The notes under the pieces were generated by a model, which saw only the letters and a program-made list of their open reading frames with translations, made no database searches and had not been told where the DNA came from. Source: Candidatus Angelobacter sp. Gp1-AA117 (GTDB lineage: Bacteria; Acidobacteriota; Terriglobia; Terriglobales; Acidobacteriaceae). Taken from it: a stretch of 64,000 nt of DNA. A program made the translations under genes and the position numbers. This document shows positions 46,598-55,621 of the stretch, in pieces. The stretch covers positions 1-64,000 of the forward strand of contig QHVI01000039.1 in assembly GCA_003223515.1 (NCBI GenBank). Reading direction: 5' to 3'. How positions within the stretch are numbered: the stretch's first letter is position 1; every line of letters starts with the position of its first letter.

Positions 46598-47554
46598 CTA
46601 AAGTGCTGCCGAATCCGTCAGGACATCGTTGAAATGTTTCCGGAGCAGCTTCTTGTATATCCCCGCAACCAGATCGTTTTCGCGGGAGCCCTGCTGGTAG
46701 AGGTGCGTGAGTCCGGGATTTCCATTAACCTCCAGGACTATGGCTTCGGTGACAGGCCGGGCTATGTCACCGCACCGCAAATCGATGCCGACATATTCGA
46801 GTCCAGTAACTGCACATATCGTCTTTGCCCAATCCAGATAACTGGGGTGGACACGGGCGGTCTCGATTCGCGCACGGGCTCCGGAAGAAAGATTAGCAAT
46901 CAGGTTGAAACCAACCTTTTTGTAGCAAACCAACATGTCATCGTCCAGGAGCATGAGGCGATACTCGTTGCCTTTTACAAACTCCTGCACGATGAGCATA
47001 TATTCATCGGAGACCGAAAGAGCTTTTTTCAGCGCCGCAGAAATTTCTTGGGGTCCGTGGACGATGGAAACACCCAGGCCCTGCTGCAAATGTGCTGGCT
47101 TGATTACGATGGGATAGCCAGTTTCAGTTGCCAAACGTCGAGAGTACTTGCGGGCCTCATTCAGTCCCTTGCCCTTCGCGAAGTCAACTTTTGTAAAGCG
47201 GCCGCTCTTAAAGAAATAATCCCCACGTGGGATTTTGATTCCCGCACGGGACAGAAGCATGTATGTGTATACCTTATCGATTGTCAGATCGCAGCTACTG
47301 TAGGAATTCGGTGTAACTGCAGAACTTTTCAATGTGATTGATTTGCCGCGATAAGAGAGGCTGACAAGAAAACAGTATTTTGGATCGATGATTTTCCATT
47401 CAATACCCAATGATTCGGCGGCTGTACAGAGAATTTGCGTGGGCAATGGAAGCTTCAGGCCGGATGATGGATGCAGATAGTTATCTGCGTATGGCTGCCG
47501 GTCGGTCCTTTCCTGCGTGTCCTGAGACTTCTTATGCGTCATTTCAGCAGTCAT
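46598..47554 (-). CDS. ATP-grasp ligase, cyanophycin-synthetase/glutathione-synthetase-like
   Basis: 318 residues from ATG 47554. An upstream in-frame ATG (47725) would overlap the divergent ligase gene, so it is not preferred. The ATP-grasp fold is seen as YPIVIKPAHLQQGLGVSIV, YMLIVQEFVKGNEYRLMLLD and the metal-binding ending LEVNGNPGLTHLYQ, with GLEYVGIDLRCGDIA before it. This arrangement is closest in style to the ATP-grasp domain of cyanophycin synthetase and GshF, enzymes that join amino acids through acyl phosphates. It is convergent with folC and divergent from two FolC-like ligases 82 bp away, suggesting shared control and one pathway. Substrate unknown. Confidence 0.85.
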   Translation of the reverse strand: MTAEMTHKKSQDTQERTDRQPYADNYLHPSSGLKLPLPTQILCTAAESLGIEWKIIDPKYCFLVSLSYRGKSITLKSSAVTPNSYSSCDLTIDKVYTYMLLSRAGIKIPRGDYFFKSGRFTKVDFAKGKGLNEARKYSRRLATETGYPIVIKPAHLQQGLGVSIVHGPQEISAALKKALSVSDEYMLIVQEFVKGNEYRLMLLDDDMLVCYKKVGFNLIANLSSGARARIETARVHPSYLDWAKTICAVTGLEYVGIDLRCGDIARPVTEAIVLEVNGNPGLTHLYQQGSRENDLVAGIYKKLLRKHFNDVLTDSAAL

Positions 47555-47636
47555 CCCATTGATCCGCCACCCTGGGGCCGATCTCAATATACATTCAAGA
47601 GGAGAGTACGGTATATTTGGATTGTAAATTGTCCCG
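47555..47636. promoter_or_regulatory. Short divergent intergenic region, presumed shared promoter
   Basis: 82 bases separate the preferred starts of the ATP-grasp gene (minus) and the first FolC-like ligase (plus). The DNA is AT-rich toward the ligase side (tatattt, ttgtaaat). Both promoters must lie here or within the first codons. Specific -35/-10 pairs could not be assigned with confidence. Confidence 0.4.
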
Positions 47637-48938
47637 ATGACGAGTACTTCCGGATGGCAGAACCTGCTGGCATGGTCCGGTAGCACCGGACAAGGCAGAG
47701 AAGCGCGTACCCTCCGTTTTTCCACTATTTTGAAACGCTACGAGCAGGAATTTGGCAATCTCCCGCTCATTGTGAAGATTGCAGGCACGAGTGGAAAAGG
47801 ATCAACGGGGGCAATGCTCGAAGCGGCATTGGCGGCAGACGGCAAGAAGACAGGTTTCTTCACATCTCCCCATCTTGTTCACCCAACAGAACGAATCCGC
47901 GTGCAAGGAATCGATGCCACCAGTCAGAGTCTGGACCACGCGGCAGTCGAAGCGGCAAGCTTGCTGGAGGACATCGTGGACACGAGGGGTACAAGCTTTC
48001 GCCCTTCGTACTTTGAAACGCTGCTTGTGTTGGCCCTGAGGGCCTTTGCGCATGCGGCAGTCGAAATTGCCATCATGGAAGCGGGGATTGGCGGCTATAA
48101 CGATGTTATCAGCATGCTCGAAGGTCCGCTCTCTGCGATTACGGCCATAGGTTATGACCATATGGAAATTCTCGGTAATTCCCTGGCAAATATTGCAGCC
48201 GATAAAGCTGGCATAGCGAGCAGTTTTTCTGAACTGGTACTCGGGCCGCGTATCGATCCGCTGGCCCAAAAAGTAATTAAAAATGATGCAGAGAAGCGTG
48301 GGGTTCGATTGAGGATTGCTTCCCGGCAGAAGATACGATCTGAACCGCTCGGCCTAACAGGACACAGGATATATCTTGGTGCGGGCATAGGAGAGGACTG
48401 TTTCGTTTTACCTCTTGCCGGCGACTACCAAGTGGATAATTTAGCGGTAGCTGTGGAGATGCTGCAGGCACTTTGGGAGCGCGGTGCCGTTTCTCGAATG
48501 GAGAGCCTGAGCGGAGCAGCGATAATCCGCTGGCCTGCGCGGCTTGAGTACCTGCCGGGAATGCCTGCCTGGATTCTGGATGCTGCTCACAATCCACTGG
48601 CATTCGCGGAATTATTCAAATTCGTCAAGCAATTCCCACGAAAAGACCTGACATTGGTTTTCGGTGCCACCGAAAAGCTAAAGGCAGTTCAGGGACTAGG
48701 CCTTCTCGGGCCAGCCTTTCAACAGATCATTTTGGTCGACGGCTTCTACAGAGCTGTGCAGATCGAGTCGGCAGATTCGCTGGAATTACCACCTTATACC
48801 TATGTTCCAACTCCTGAAGAGGTGCTGCGCCGGGTTCTGAGTCAATACCATGGTCGCGAGCACACCATTGTAGTAACCGGCTCCATTTTCCTGGTCGGAG
48901 CGGTCCGGCAACTGCTGACGGAGCGCCGAACAGATTGA
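47637..48938 (+). CDS. FolC/Mur-type ligase A of the ligase cluster
   Basis: 433 residues of the Mur-ligase superfamily, FolC branch. The P-loop IAGTSGKGSTGAMLEAAL lies at residues 50-57, followed by FFTSPHLVHPTERIRV, MEAGIGGYNDVISMLEG, IGYDHMEILGNSLANIAADK and LDAAHNPLAFAELF near the C-terminus. All catalytic landmarks of FolC are kept, but the sequence differs widely from the canonical folC 1 kb upstream. It is divergent from the ATP-grasp gene and its stop overlaps the next ligase. It probably activates a carboxylate with ATP and couples an amino acid to it. The substrate is unknown. Confidence 0.85.
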   Translation: MTSTSGWQNLLAWSGSTGQGREARTLRFSTILKRYEQEFGNLPLIVKIAGTSGKGSTGAMLEAALAADGKKTGFFTSPHLVHPTERIRVQGIDATSQSLDHAAVEAASLLEDIVDTRGTSFRPSYFETLLVLALRAFAHAAVEIAIMEAGIGGYNDVISMLEGPLSAITAIGYDHMEILGNSLANIAADKAGIASSFSELVLGPRIDPLAQKVIKNDAEKRGVRLRIASRQKIRSEPLGLTGHRIYLGAGIGEDCFVLPLAGDYQVDNLAVAVEMLQALWERGAVSRMESLSGAAIIRWPARLEYLPGMPAWILDAAHNPLAFAELFKFVKQFPRKDLTLVFGATEKLKAVQGLGLLGPAFQQIILVDGFYRAVQIESADSLELPPYTYVPTPEEVLRRVLSQYHGREHTIVVTGSIFLVGAVRQLLTERRTD

Positions 48939-50296
48939 CTGATCATCCAACTTACAACGCCGCTCCCGGTATTCGAGCTAAGTTCCTGGCTTTACCGAAG
49001 CATGGGACCGGCATTGGTCTGCACAGAATGCTGTTTGTTACCCGGAGCCTGCCCTCGCCAATATGGCTCAACGGGCTGGAAGCTCTGAAGGTAACGGGCT
49101 CGAAAGGGAAAGGAAGTACTAGCGCGATGATCGCTGCAATCCTGCGGCAGCTCGGAATCAGCACAGGGCTTTATACATCTCCGCACCTGTTGAAAGCCAA
49201 CGAGCGCATCAGGATCGGCGATCGGCTTATCAGCGATGGGGAGATGGATGCGAGCCTGGAATGGATGCTTGCATTGCGAGATAGTTACGAATCACGTCAC
49301 TCCAATGACAACTTTGGCGCATTTGAAGTGCTGACCGGTGCCGCACTGTATCACTTTTTCAATCAGCGTCCTGAAACCATCGTCTGTGAAGCTGGCATCG
49401 GTGGACGATACGATTCGACGCGAGTCATACCAGGAAGGATAACGGCACTCACGTCTGTGGAGTTGGAACACACAGAATTGCTGGGAAATTCTGCAGAGCT
49501 GATTGCCTACGATAAAGCAGACTTGTGTCCGGACGGAGGCACGCTTGTGGCAGGGAAGCTTGAGGACGCATTGCTCCCGCGCCTCCGTGCTTATTGTGCG
49601 CTGCGCTCTATCACGTTCGTCGAGGCCGCCGCCGAGATTTCAGAATTGAAATATAACTCGGCCATGATGCAGTTCAAGATGTCTTGCGCCGGAATCGATT
49701 ACGGTACGATTGAAACCGGGTTGGTGGGAAAGCACCAGGCAAGAAATGCGGCGGTTGCAATTCAGGCTGTGTGGCACTGGCTGCAATGCAGCAAACGAGA
49801 GGTTGAGGAGCAGCGCTTTACAAGAGCCGTACGGGAAGCGTTTAAGGCAGTGCGCTGGCCGGGCCGCTTTGAACGGATTGCAGAAGATCCTGAAACCATT
49901 ATTGATGTGGGCCACACCCAACTGTCGCTGCATGCGGTTGCAGAAACAGTCCGGGAAATGAACAGCGCGAAGCCCATTATGCTGGTGACGGGTGTCTCCT
50001 ATGACAAAAATGTCAGGGGCATCTTAGATGAGCTGCTTCCCATTGCCACGGAAGTGATTTGCACGCGAGCCTATCACAAAGGATCGCCGGTGGAGACGGT
50101 GGCTGCTCTATGCGAAGCGATCCGCCGCGGGATTGTGTGGAAATCAGCCGATACCATCGAGGAGGCGATGGATCTGGCGGTAAGCCGCGCGCGCGAACAG
50201 AACATGACCGTGCTGGTGGCCGGTGGATTGTTTCTGGCGACAGAAGCATTTGTACATCTCTCCGGCGGCGATCCGCGTCTGCTACAGTTCTTTTAG
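48935..50296 (+). CDS. FolC/Mur-type ligase B of the ligase cluster
   Basis: 453 residues. TTG 48935 overlaps the preceding stop (TTGA), indicating translational coupling. GGAGCG about nine bases upstream may serve as ribosome-binding site. The P-loop VTGSKGKGSTSAMIAAILRQ (residues 55-62) is intact, followed by YTSPHLLKANERIRIGD, CEAGIGGRYDSTRVIPG and LEHTELLGNSAELIAYDKAD. The C-terminal substrate motif D-x-A-H-N-P of FolC is changed to DVGHTQ (IIDVGHTQLSLHA), so its second substrate is likely different. It may work with ligase A and the ATP-grasp enzyme in a stepwise ligation. Confidence 0.85.
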   Translation: MTDHPTYNAAPGIRAKFLALPKHGTGIGLHRMLFVTRSLPSPIWLNGLEALKVTGSKGKGSTSAMIAAILRQLGISTGLYTSPHLLKANERIRIGDRLISDGEMDASLEWMLALRDSYESRHSNDNFGAFEVLTGAALYHFFNQRPETIVCEAGIGGRYDSTRVIPGRITALTSVELEHTELLGNSAELIAYDKADLCPDGGTLVAGKLEDALLPRLRAYCALRSITFVEAAAEISELKYNSAMMQFKMSCAGIDYGTIETGLVGKHQARNAAVAIQAVWHWLQCSKREVEEQRFTRAVREAFKAVRWPGRFERIAEDPETIIDVGHTQLSLHAVAETVREMNSAKPIMLVTGVSYDKNVRGILDELLPIATEVICTRAYHKGSPVETVAALCEAIRRGIVWKSADTIEEAMDLAVSRAREQNMTVLVAGGLFLATEAFVHLSGGDPRLLQFF

Positions 50297-50409
50297 GGCA
50301 AACCGATTTTTATTAATGCAATTGTGGCGGACAGATGAAGAAGAAGTTAAGGGACTTAGATTAAGTCGACCGCACAAATTTCGTTGCCGGGTATTTTCCC
50401 GTGATTGCT

Positions 50410-53400
50410 TCAAGATAGGCTTGCGGCACTGCTTCCCGTCTGTACCTGACCAAAAATGAGTGCAAAGATATGTGATTTACATAATCCTTCCAGACTGATG
50501 CCACCGCCGAAGCACGCTGCAGCACTCTCCGGAGTGACCGGTACCGCGCCCTGAAGAGCCAAAATCAGCAATGAGAGAACTCCCTGATACCACATGCCCT
50601 TTGCTTCTTGATACTCCTTTTTGAGCTCGATTGCTCGTGCAAGAAGTGTTTCCAGAGAGGACAGCCGGGCGCAGTAGTCTCCAAATAGACGAATGAACTT
50701 GGTACGCCGCACCTGGTTGGGGCTTATGGAAAAGTTCTGCGATCTGGAAATCATGCTGCCCAGGTCTTCTTCCATGGCCGCGACATTGCCACAAGCGGCA
50801 AACAACAGGGCACGGGTCTGGAAGGCCCAGGAGATGCCCGCATTGTGCGCGGCCCTGCGATTTAGCCTGATCGATTCATCGGCACATTGGAAAGAAGCGC
50901 CGAAATCTCCACCCAAGAGTACAGCGGCTGTCGCTTTAAGGTCCAGGATGCCTGCATATGTCAAGTAATAAGGAAGGTTCCGTGTTGCCTCAAGGGCAGC
51001 ATTGATAGCATCGAAAGCTTTTACAGCTTCAAATCGCCAGATGTACAACTGTGCCTGGTTACGAAGAGCCCTTCCATACCCTAATCGTTGCTTCGCTTTT
51101 CTTCTTATTTCCACCTCTTCTGCCAGGAGTGACTCAGCTTCATCATATAAGCCCATTTCAGAGAGGCATCCGGTGTAGAGAAGCTTGGAAGAAGAGTTGG
51201 TCCATCTGTGGTTTGAAGCAAGATATGCCTGCTTCAGCATTTGGGCCGCGGCGGGGTAGTCGGATTCATGGAAGTAGCGAATGAATGCAATCTGATGGCG
51301 GCATCGTGAGCTATAGGGATTGTCTACGGAGAGGCATTGCTCAAACACAACCCTGGCTTCCCTGTACTGTCCCCTGAATTGAAGGCAGCGACCCATGACA
51401 AAAGCCCATCTTGGATGGACTTGGTCGGGTATAGTCGGTCCAATTTCTGCCAAATCCTTCATAGCAAGCTCAATTTCGTGACATTCCAGATACTTCAGTG
51501 CCCTGATTGAAAGCAGCATGGTCATTGCATTGCGGTCCAGCCCTGCCCACATTGGCTTATGGCAAAGGAGCAAAAGCGTCTCGCGGGAGCCTTCGTTCTG
51601 GAGAAATTCAAGATAGTGCAGCAAGCGGTGGATGCCATAGGTCCCCAGATCACTGCTCAAGGAGGTCAGAATGTCGCGGAAAGATTCTGCGCCGTGCTTT
51701 TCCGTCTTCGGTATGGATTTATCGAATCCAAAGTTCAACCTTATGTATTCGAAGACCGTTGAGAGCAACATCTGCCTGGAAGTGGATTTGTTTTCGAGTG
51801 AAAGCAACTGAAGAAGGGCTGCGAAACAATGGTGATCGCTGCTGAGAGCCCACTCTGCGAAATAGGCCAATGCTCCTGAAAATATGTTGCTTTTCAAATG
51901 GCGTCCGGAAAGCAGCATATGCTCGTTGAGGAACTTTACCCTAGTGGATAGATCCTGGTGCTCGAGGCATTTGGCGCAGAAAAACAACGACAGGTAGTAT
52001 TCGAGCAGCCAGTCGGAACTAAAGCTTACGCCCGAAATGGTGGATGGTTGCAAACGGCTCTTCGCAAGGAAGAAGGTATGTTCCAAAAGCTGGGTGAAAA
52101 CTTCCAGATCAAGCTGCTCGTCTGCCAATCGAAGCGTTGAAATCGCAGGCTCGCGGGTCCGGGAAAGAACATCCGCAAGACGAATCATGAATATCTCTGC
52201 CCGCTCCCATATGGAAGAGGAGGCGGCCCAGCGCGTAGTGTCGGGACTGGTGATCTCCTTCAATAATAAGTATCTGATTGGGGATTCGGGAACATCGCAT
52301 CCGTCATACCGCACCATAAATAACTTGAGCAACAAAGGACGGTCCAGGAAAGTGCGCACATTCGCAGGTAAGTCCCGGTAGGCGGTGTTCGGCCGAATGC
52401 CTATTAAACGGCCTGCAAGATCGGAAATCTTCTGTTGCTTCCTGTAATGCTCGTAAAGAATTTCCTGCTCTGAAGTACCATTTTCCTGCGATGGATGCAG
52501 AATGGGCAGATCGATGGTGCTCAGAACCTGCTCCCTGCCGACCTCCTGTCCCTCAGAATATTGAAAGATGATATTCAGCGGGTCAGTGCTTTGCACGCGT
52601 ATCGGATCTGTGAGCAACTCGGGGGCCTGTTCCCGCAGGAACTCCGTTCTGATGCTGAGAATCAGTTTCAAAGTTCCGGCATGACCTTGAGATATTTCCT
52701 TCCATGCTTTCAGAAGCCGCAGGAAGCTTGCCTTAGAGGCGTGCTGCCATTCATTGAATGCATCGAGCACAATCGTCAGCTTCTGCCCATCTTCACCAAC
52801 GAAACGAACGAACGTCTGCAACTCGCCCGCGACTCCTAGCATGGGACAGATTGAACCAAGAGGTTCCGCGTTATCACCGGCTGTATTACCCTGAACAAGG
52901 ACAAACAAATCGTCCTGCCTCTGATGCTGCAGAACGAAATTGGCGAGCAGGTTTGTTTTGCCGGTGCCGGAAGCCCCGGACACTATCGCTGCTGAATATT
53001 CAGGCTCCTGAAGAAAGCGATGAATTTTTTTCTCGACAGGCCGTGGAACAAACAATTGGTCGTTGAAGATACCGGCCTGCTGCAAAGAATCAATGACCGC
53101 CTGATTATTTTGCTGAATCAGCGTTTTCGCATCGCGGCGGGTGAGTAATTCACACGGAATCGCCATGCCGCGGATGTTGAAAATCTGCTGTTTCTTCCTG
53201 TCGGCGAGAAGCCCTGCCGCTCTCCATTCGTTCCGCAGATCAGAGCGACTCCGCAGCAGGTTGTCGAGAAGGCAGGCTCGGCCCAACCGCTCCACTGAAG
53301 GACTGTTGCCGGAGACATTCTTGGCCAGCAAGTCCTCGTCCAGCAACTTTCCCTGAATGTAAGCGACTACCCGGAATTCGCGGAGATCGAATACTGGCCC

Positions 53401-53907
53401 ACCGCTCATGCCTTTTCCCACGGCCAGGTCCACCACTTCGAGCGTTCGGACCATCCTGCCTGAAGAGTGACGATATTCCACAATCCCGAGGGAGTGTCCA
53501 TCGACTACTCGCATTCGCAGAGGGGCGAATGGGTCTTCCATCGCGGGAAAGCCCAAGGCCACAAGCGTGTCGGCGGATTGATGGGACGAGAGGGAAATAT
53601 CCAGCAGCGGCACCGGCGCCGTCTTTTTATGGAGCAGCCGCTCATCTATGTGAAACATTGCGAAATCATGCTCCGGCCTGGATATCTCCGCGTCATAGTC
53701 CAGCAGCAACTGCTCATTTCCTAAACGGGCGCTGACCGATATTGTCGTATTGTGCGGATCGAGATAATGATGACAGGAACAGACATCGCCTGATTCGGAA
53801 ACAACAAAACCGGTTGCCACCGGTTTTTCGTCGATCATGATCAGGACAACGGATTCACGGAACAAATCTTCAATAGCTGGGTACAGTTGCTGTGGAAGAT
53901 AGGACAT
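50410..53907 (-). CDS. Trypsin-like protease / STAND NTPase / TPR fusion protein
   Basis: 1165 residues. Residues 1-220 form an S1-type protease: His46 or His47 in CSCHHYLD, Asp81 in PEHDFAMFHID and Ser168 in GKGMSGGPVFD complete a triad. A P-loop NTPase follows, with Walker A GASGTGKT at 311-318 and Walker B LTIVLDAFNEW near 378-387, as in STAND/NACHT proteins. From about residue 770 to 1090 helical TPR-like repeats are seen (RGQYREARVVFEQCLS, MGLYDEAESLLAEEVEIRR). An AGGA site lies seven bases before the ATG. The architecture matches conflict-type STAND proteins in which a repeat sensor controls an N-terminal effector. The trigger and target are unknown. Confidence 0.85.
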   Translation of the reverse strand: MSYLPQQLYPAIEDLFRESVVLIMIDEKPVATGFVVSESGDVCSCHHYLDPHNTTISVSARLGNEQLLLDYDAEISRPEHDFAMFHIDERLLHKKTAPVPLLDISLSSHQSADTLVALGFPAMEDPFAPLRMRVVDGHSLGIVEYRHSSGRMVRTLEVVDLAVGKGMSGGPVFDLREFRVVAYIQGKLLDEDLLAKNVSGNSPSVERLGRACLLDNLLRSRSDLRNEWRAAGLLADRKKQQIFNIRGMAIPCELLTRRDAKTLIQQNNQAVIDSLQQAGIFNDQLFVPRPVEKKIHRFLQEPEYSAAIVSGASGTGKTNLLANFVLQHQRQDDLFVLVQGNTAGDNAEPLGSICPMLGVAGELQTFVRFVGEDGQKLTIVLDAFNEWQHASKASFLRLLKAWKEISQGHAGTLKLILSIRTEFLREQAPELLTDPIRVQSTDPLNIIFQYSEGQEVGREQVLSTIDLPILHPSQENGTSEQEILYEHYRKQQKISDLAGRLIGIRPNTAYRDLPANVRTFLDRPLLLKLFMVRYDGCDVPESPIRYLLLKEITSPDTTRWAASSSIWERAEIFMIRLADVLSRTREPAISTLRLADEQLDLEVFTQLLEHTFFLAKSRLQPSTISGVSFSSDWLLEYYLSLFFCAKCLEHQDLSTRVKFLNEHMLLSGRHLKSNIFSGALAYFAEWALSSDHHCFAALLQLLSLENKSTSRQMLLSTVFEYIRLNFGFDKSIPKTEKHGAESFRDILTSLSSDLGTYGIHRLLHYLEFLQNEGSRETLLLLCHKPMWAGLDRNAMTMLLSIRALKYLECHEIELAMKDLAEIGPTIPDQVHPRWAFVMGRCLQFRGQYREARVVFEQCLSVDNPYSSRCRHQIAFIRYFHESDYPAAAQMLKQAYLASNHRWTNSSSKLLYTGCLSEMGLYDEAESLLAEEVEIRRKAKQRLGYGRALRNQAQLYIWRFEAVKAFDAINAALEATRNLPYYLTYAGILDLKATAAVLLGGDFGASFQCADESIRLNRRAAHNAGISWAFQTRALLFAACGNVAAMEEDLGSMISRSQNFSISPNQVRRTKFIRLFGDYCARLSSLETLLARAIELKKEYQEAKGMWYQGVLSLLILALQGAVPVTPESAAACFGGGISLEGLCKSHIFALIFGQVQTGSSAASLS

Positions 53908-53980
53908 TTATTGATCCTGACCAGTCAAAGCCACAAGTGGTACTGATACTCGCAGGCAAAACCCATGATGTAGCATTCGA

Positions 53981-54337
53981 TCAGTCGCTACAATGACAAG
54001 TTGCGTCATATCCATATTCAACGAGAAGAACAGCTACGCTAATGGCTCCATGGGTAGGAAGCCCGGTAAGACTTGCAATGAAATCAGAGACGCTCGCGAC
54101 GAATTTCGCTTTCTGTCCTATGTTTTTTTTCTTCTCACAATACTTCCAATCAACACATAAGAGGTGAGAGATCTTGTGGAGCCAGCCGTCAAATGACTTT
54201 TTCATATCGGCAGCAACGCCGGTTGCCTGAGCTGGCGCAATTCCAAAGGTCTGGCGATACGTCTCTTCATACCACCGGCCAAGCAACTTCTCCTGTGGTT
54301 CGTTTAGATAAGCGGCAACTATTTCTGATTGTTCCAT
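53981..54337 (-). CDS. Small protein upstream of the protease-STAND gene
   Basis: 118 residues. ATG 54337 is chosen over the in-frame GTG two codons earlier because GAGGT sits just upstream, though close. A charged, helical first part (EIVAAYLNEPQEKLLGRWYE) precedes a basic stretch with CVDWKYCEKKKNIGQK and a hydrophobic C-terminal segment (LTGLPTHGAISVAVLLVEYG). It lies 73 bp before the protease-STAND gene on the same strand and may be its partner or regulator. I do not recognise the family. Confidence 0.6.
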   Translation of the reverse strand: MEQSEIVAAYLNEPQEKLLGRWYEETYRQTFGIAPAQATGVAADMKKSFDGWLHKISHLLCVDWKYCEKKKNIGQKAKFVASVSDFIASLTGLPTHGAISVAVLLVEYGYDATCHCSD

Positions 54338-54457
54338 TACCACCTCTGGTTTGTCTGGTCGCCTGAACAGGCGTGCTTATCTTACATGATGAGCGCCGTT
54401 TCGAGCAGCGGGCAAATGCTATATTGATGAAGAACTTCGAAGCAAATGTAACTCATT

Positions 54458-55336
54458 TTGAAGCGTAAAACTGTGCCGGAAACTCCCAAACCCCAGGTTT
54501 CATATACCCAAAAGCCTGCTTTAGGGGTTGGCCATCTGCTGTCACGCCTGCGTTCGTACCTCATCTTCGATCCGCTGATCTGGATTTACACCATCATCCT
54601 GGGTGCAGTCTCTCTCTTCTGTTCTTTGTTTGATCGTGATGGCAGCCTTCAGCACCGCATCGCCCGGCTTTGGTCGCGCATGATTCTGGGAACCATTGGC
54701 GTGCACGTGCATGTGATCGGCATGGAAAAGGTTGATCCGGCCAAGCCGCACATCTATGCCGTCAATCATCTCTCCGCGCTCGATGTTCCAGTGCTGTACA
54801 AGCATCTGCCTTCGCAATTCCGGATTCTCGCCAAGAAAGAACTCTTCCGCTACCCCTTCCTGGGCTGGCACCTGCGCCGTTCAGGACAGATTGCGGTCGA
54901 CCAGGAGAATGTCCGCAACGCCGTACGCAGCATGGGACGCGCCGTGGAGAGCCTGAAGGCCAACATGTCAGTCATGATTTTTCCTGAAGGCGGACGCTCG
55001 GAAGATGGCCAGCTACAGGGGTTCATGGCTGGCGCGTTCTATCTGGGCATCAAGGCGCAGGTGGATGTTGTGCCCATGGCGCTGGTGGGAACCTATGAAA
55101 TTCTTCCGATGAATACGGGCCACATCATGCCCCAGCCGGTGTTTCTGCTGGTAGGCGATTCCATTCCGACTACCGGCCTGACTCTTCGGGATCTCGAAAA
55201 CCTCACTCAGCAGGCAAGGCACTCCATTGCTGAGCTGTACTACTCCCGCGCGTCCTTCCCTGACCTCCGCGACCAGCACCTCGAAAAGAATTCTTCGCGG
55301 CCCGAAAAGAAAATCCATAATGATGCTTCTCCGTGA
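54458..55336 (+). CDS. plsC: Lysophospholipid (1-acylglycerol-3-phosphate) acyltransferase
   Basis: 292-residue membrane-bound acyltransferase that makes phosphatidic acid. The catalytic HxxxxD motif is in AVNHLSALDVPVLYKHLP, and the second substrate motif is FPEGGRSEDGQLQGF. A hydrophobic helix (LIWIYTIILGAVSLFCSLF) precedes the catalytic part. The start is uncertain: TTG 54458 or GTG 54473, with no clear ribosome-binding site for either. It is divergent from the small gene at 53981-54337, and with it core genes resume. Confidence 0.88.
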   Translation: MKRKTVPETPKPQVSYTQKPALGVGHLLSRLRSYLIFDPLIWIYTIILGAVSLFCSLFDRDGSLQHRIARLWSRMILGTIGVHVHVIGMEKVDPAKPHIYAVNHLSALDVPVLYKHLPSQFRILAKKELFRYPFLGWHLRRSGQIAVDQENVRNAVRSMGRAVESLKANMSVMIFPEGGRSEDGQLQGFMAGAFYLGIKAQVDVVPMALVGTYEILPMNTGHIMPQPVFLLVGDSIPTTGLTLRDLENLTQQARHSIAELYYSRASFPDLRDQHLEKNSSRPEKKIHNDASP

Positions 55337-55424
55337 CCTCGTTTTTCCTCGTTATTGTTGCTGGCGAGATTCTTATCGGCCCAGAAAGACGAATACGAGT
55401 AAGGTCATAAGCTCTTATCAGCTT

Positions 55425-55485
55425 TTTCTCCGTGTCTCAGTGTCTCAGTGTCTCCGTGTCTCCGTGCCTCCGTGGTGGATTTTGC
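55425..55485. repeat. Period-8 tandem repeat
   Basis: Five consecutive 8-nt units gtctcagt, gtctcagt, gtctccgt, gtctccgt, gcctccgt (about 55435-55475), preceded by a degenerate copy. It is intergenic, in the gap between plsC and the C26 peptidase-like gene. Confidence 0.65.
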
Positions 55486-55621
55486 CTTTCATTTCCTCTG
55501 CTTACTCCTTTCCTCTGTGTTGCAAAGGTTTTGCCGTTGGTTGCGGCCAGCCGCGTTGTGTTTATCTGTGGTGAGAGTGGGTTTTTGACAAGGATGCTTT
55601 TCCGGCCAGACACTATAAGCA

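Noticed and set aside
46580-47341. 253-codon plus-strand frame opposite the ATP-grasp gene, directly after folC
   Set aside because: The ATP-grasp motifs on the minus strand are unambiguous, and this frame shows no family features.
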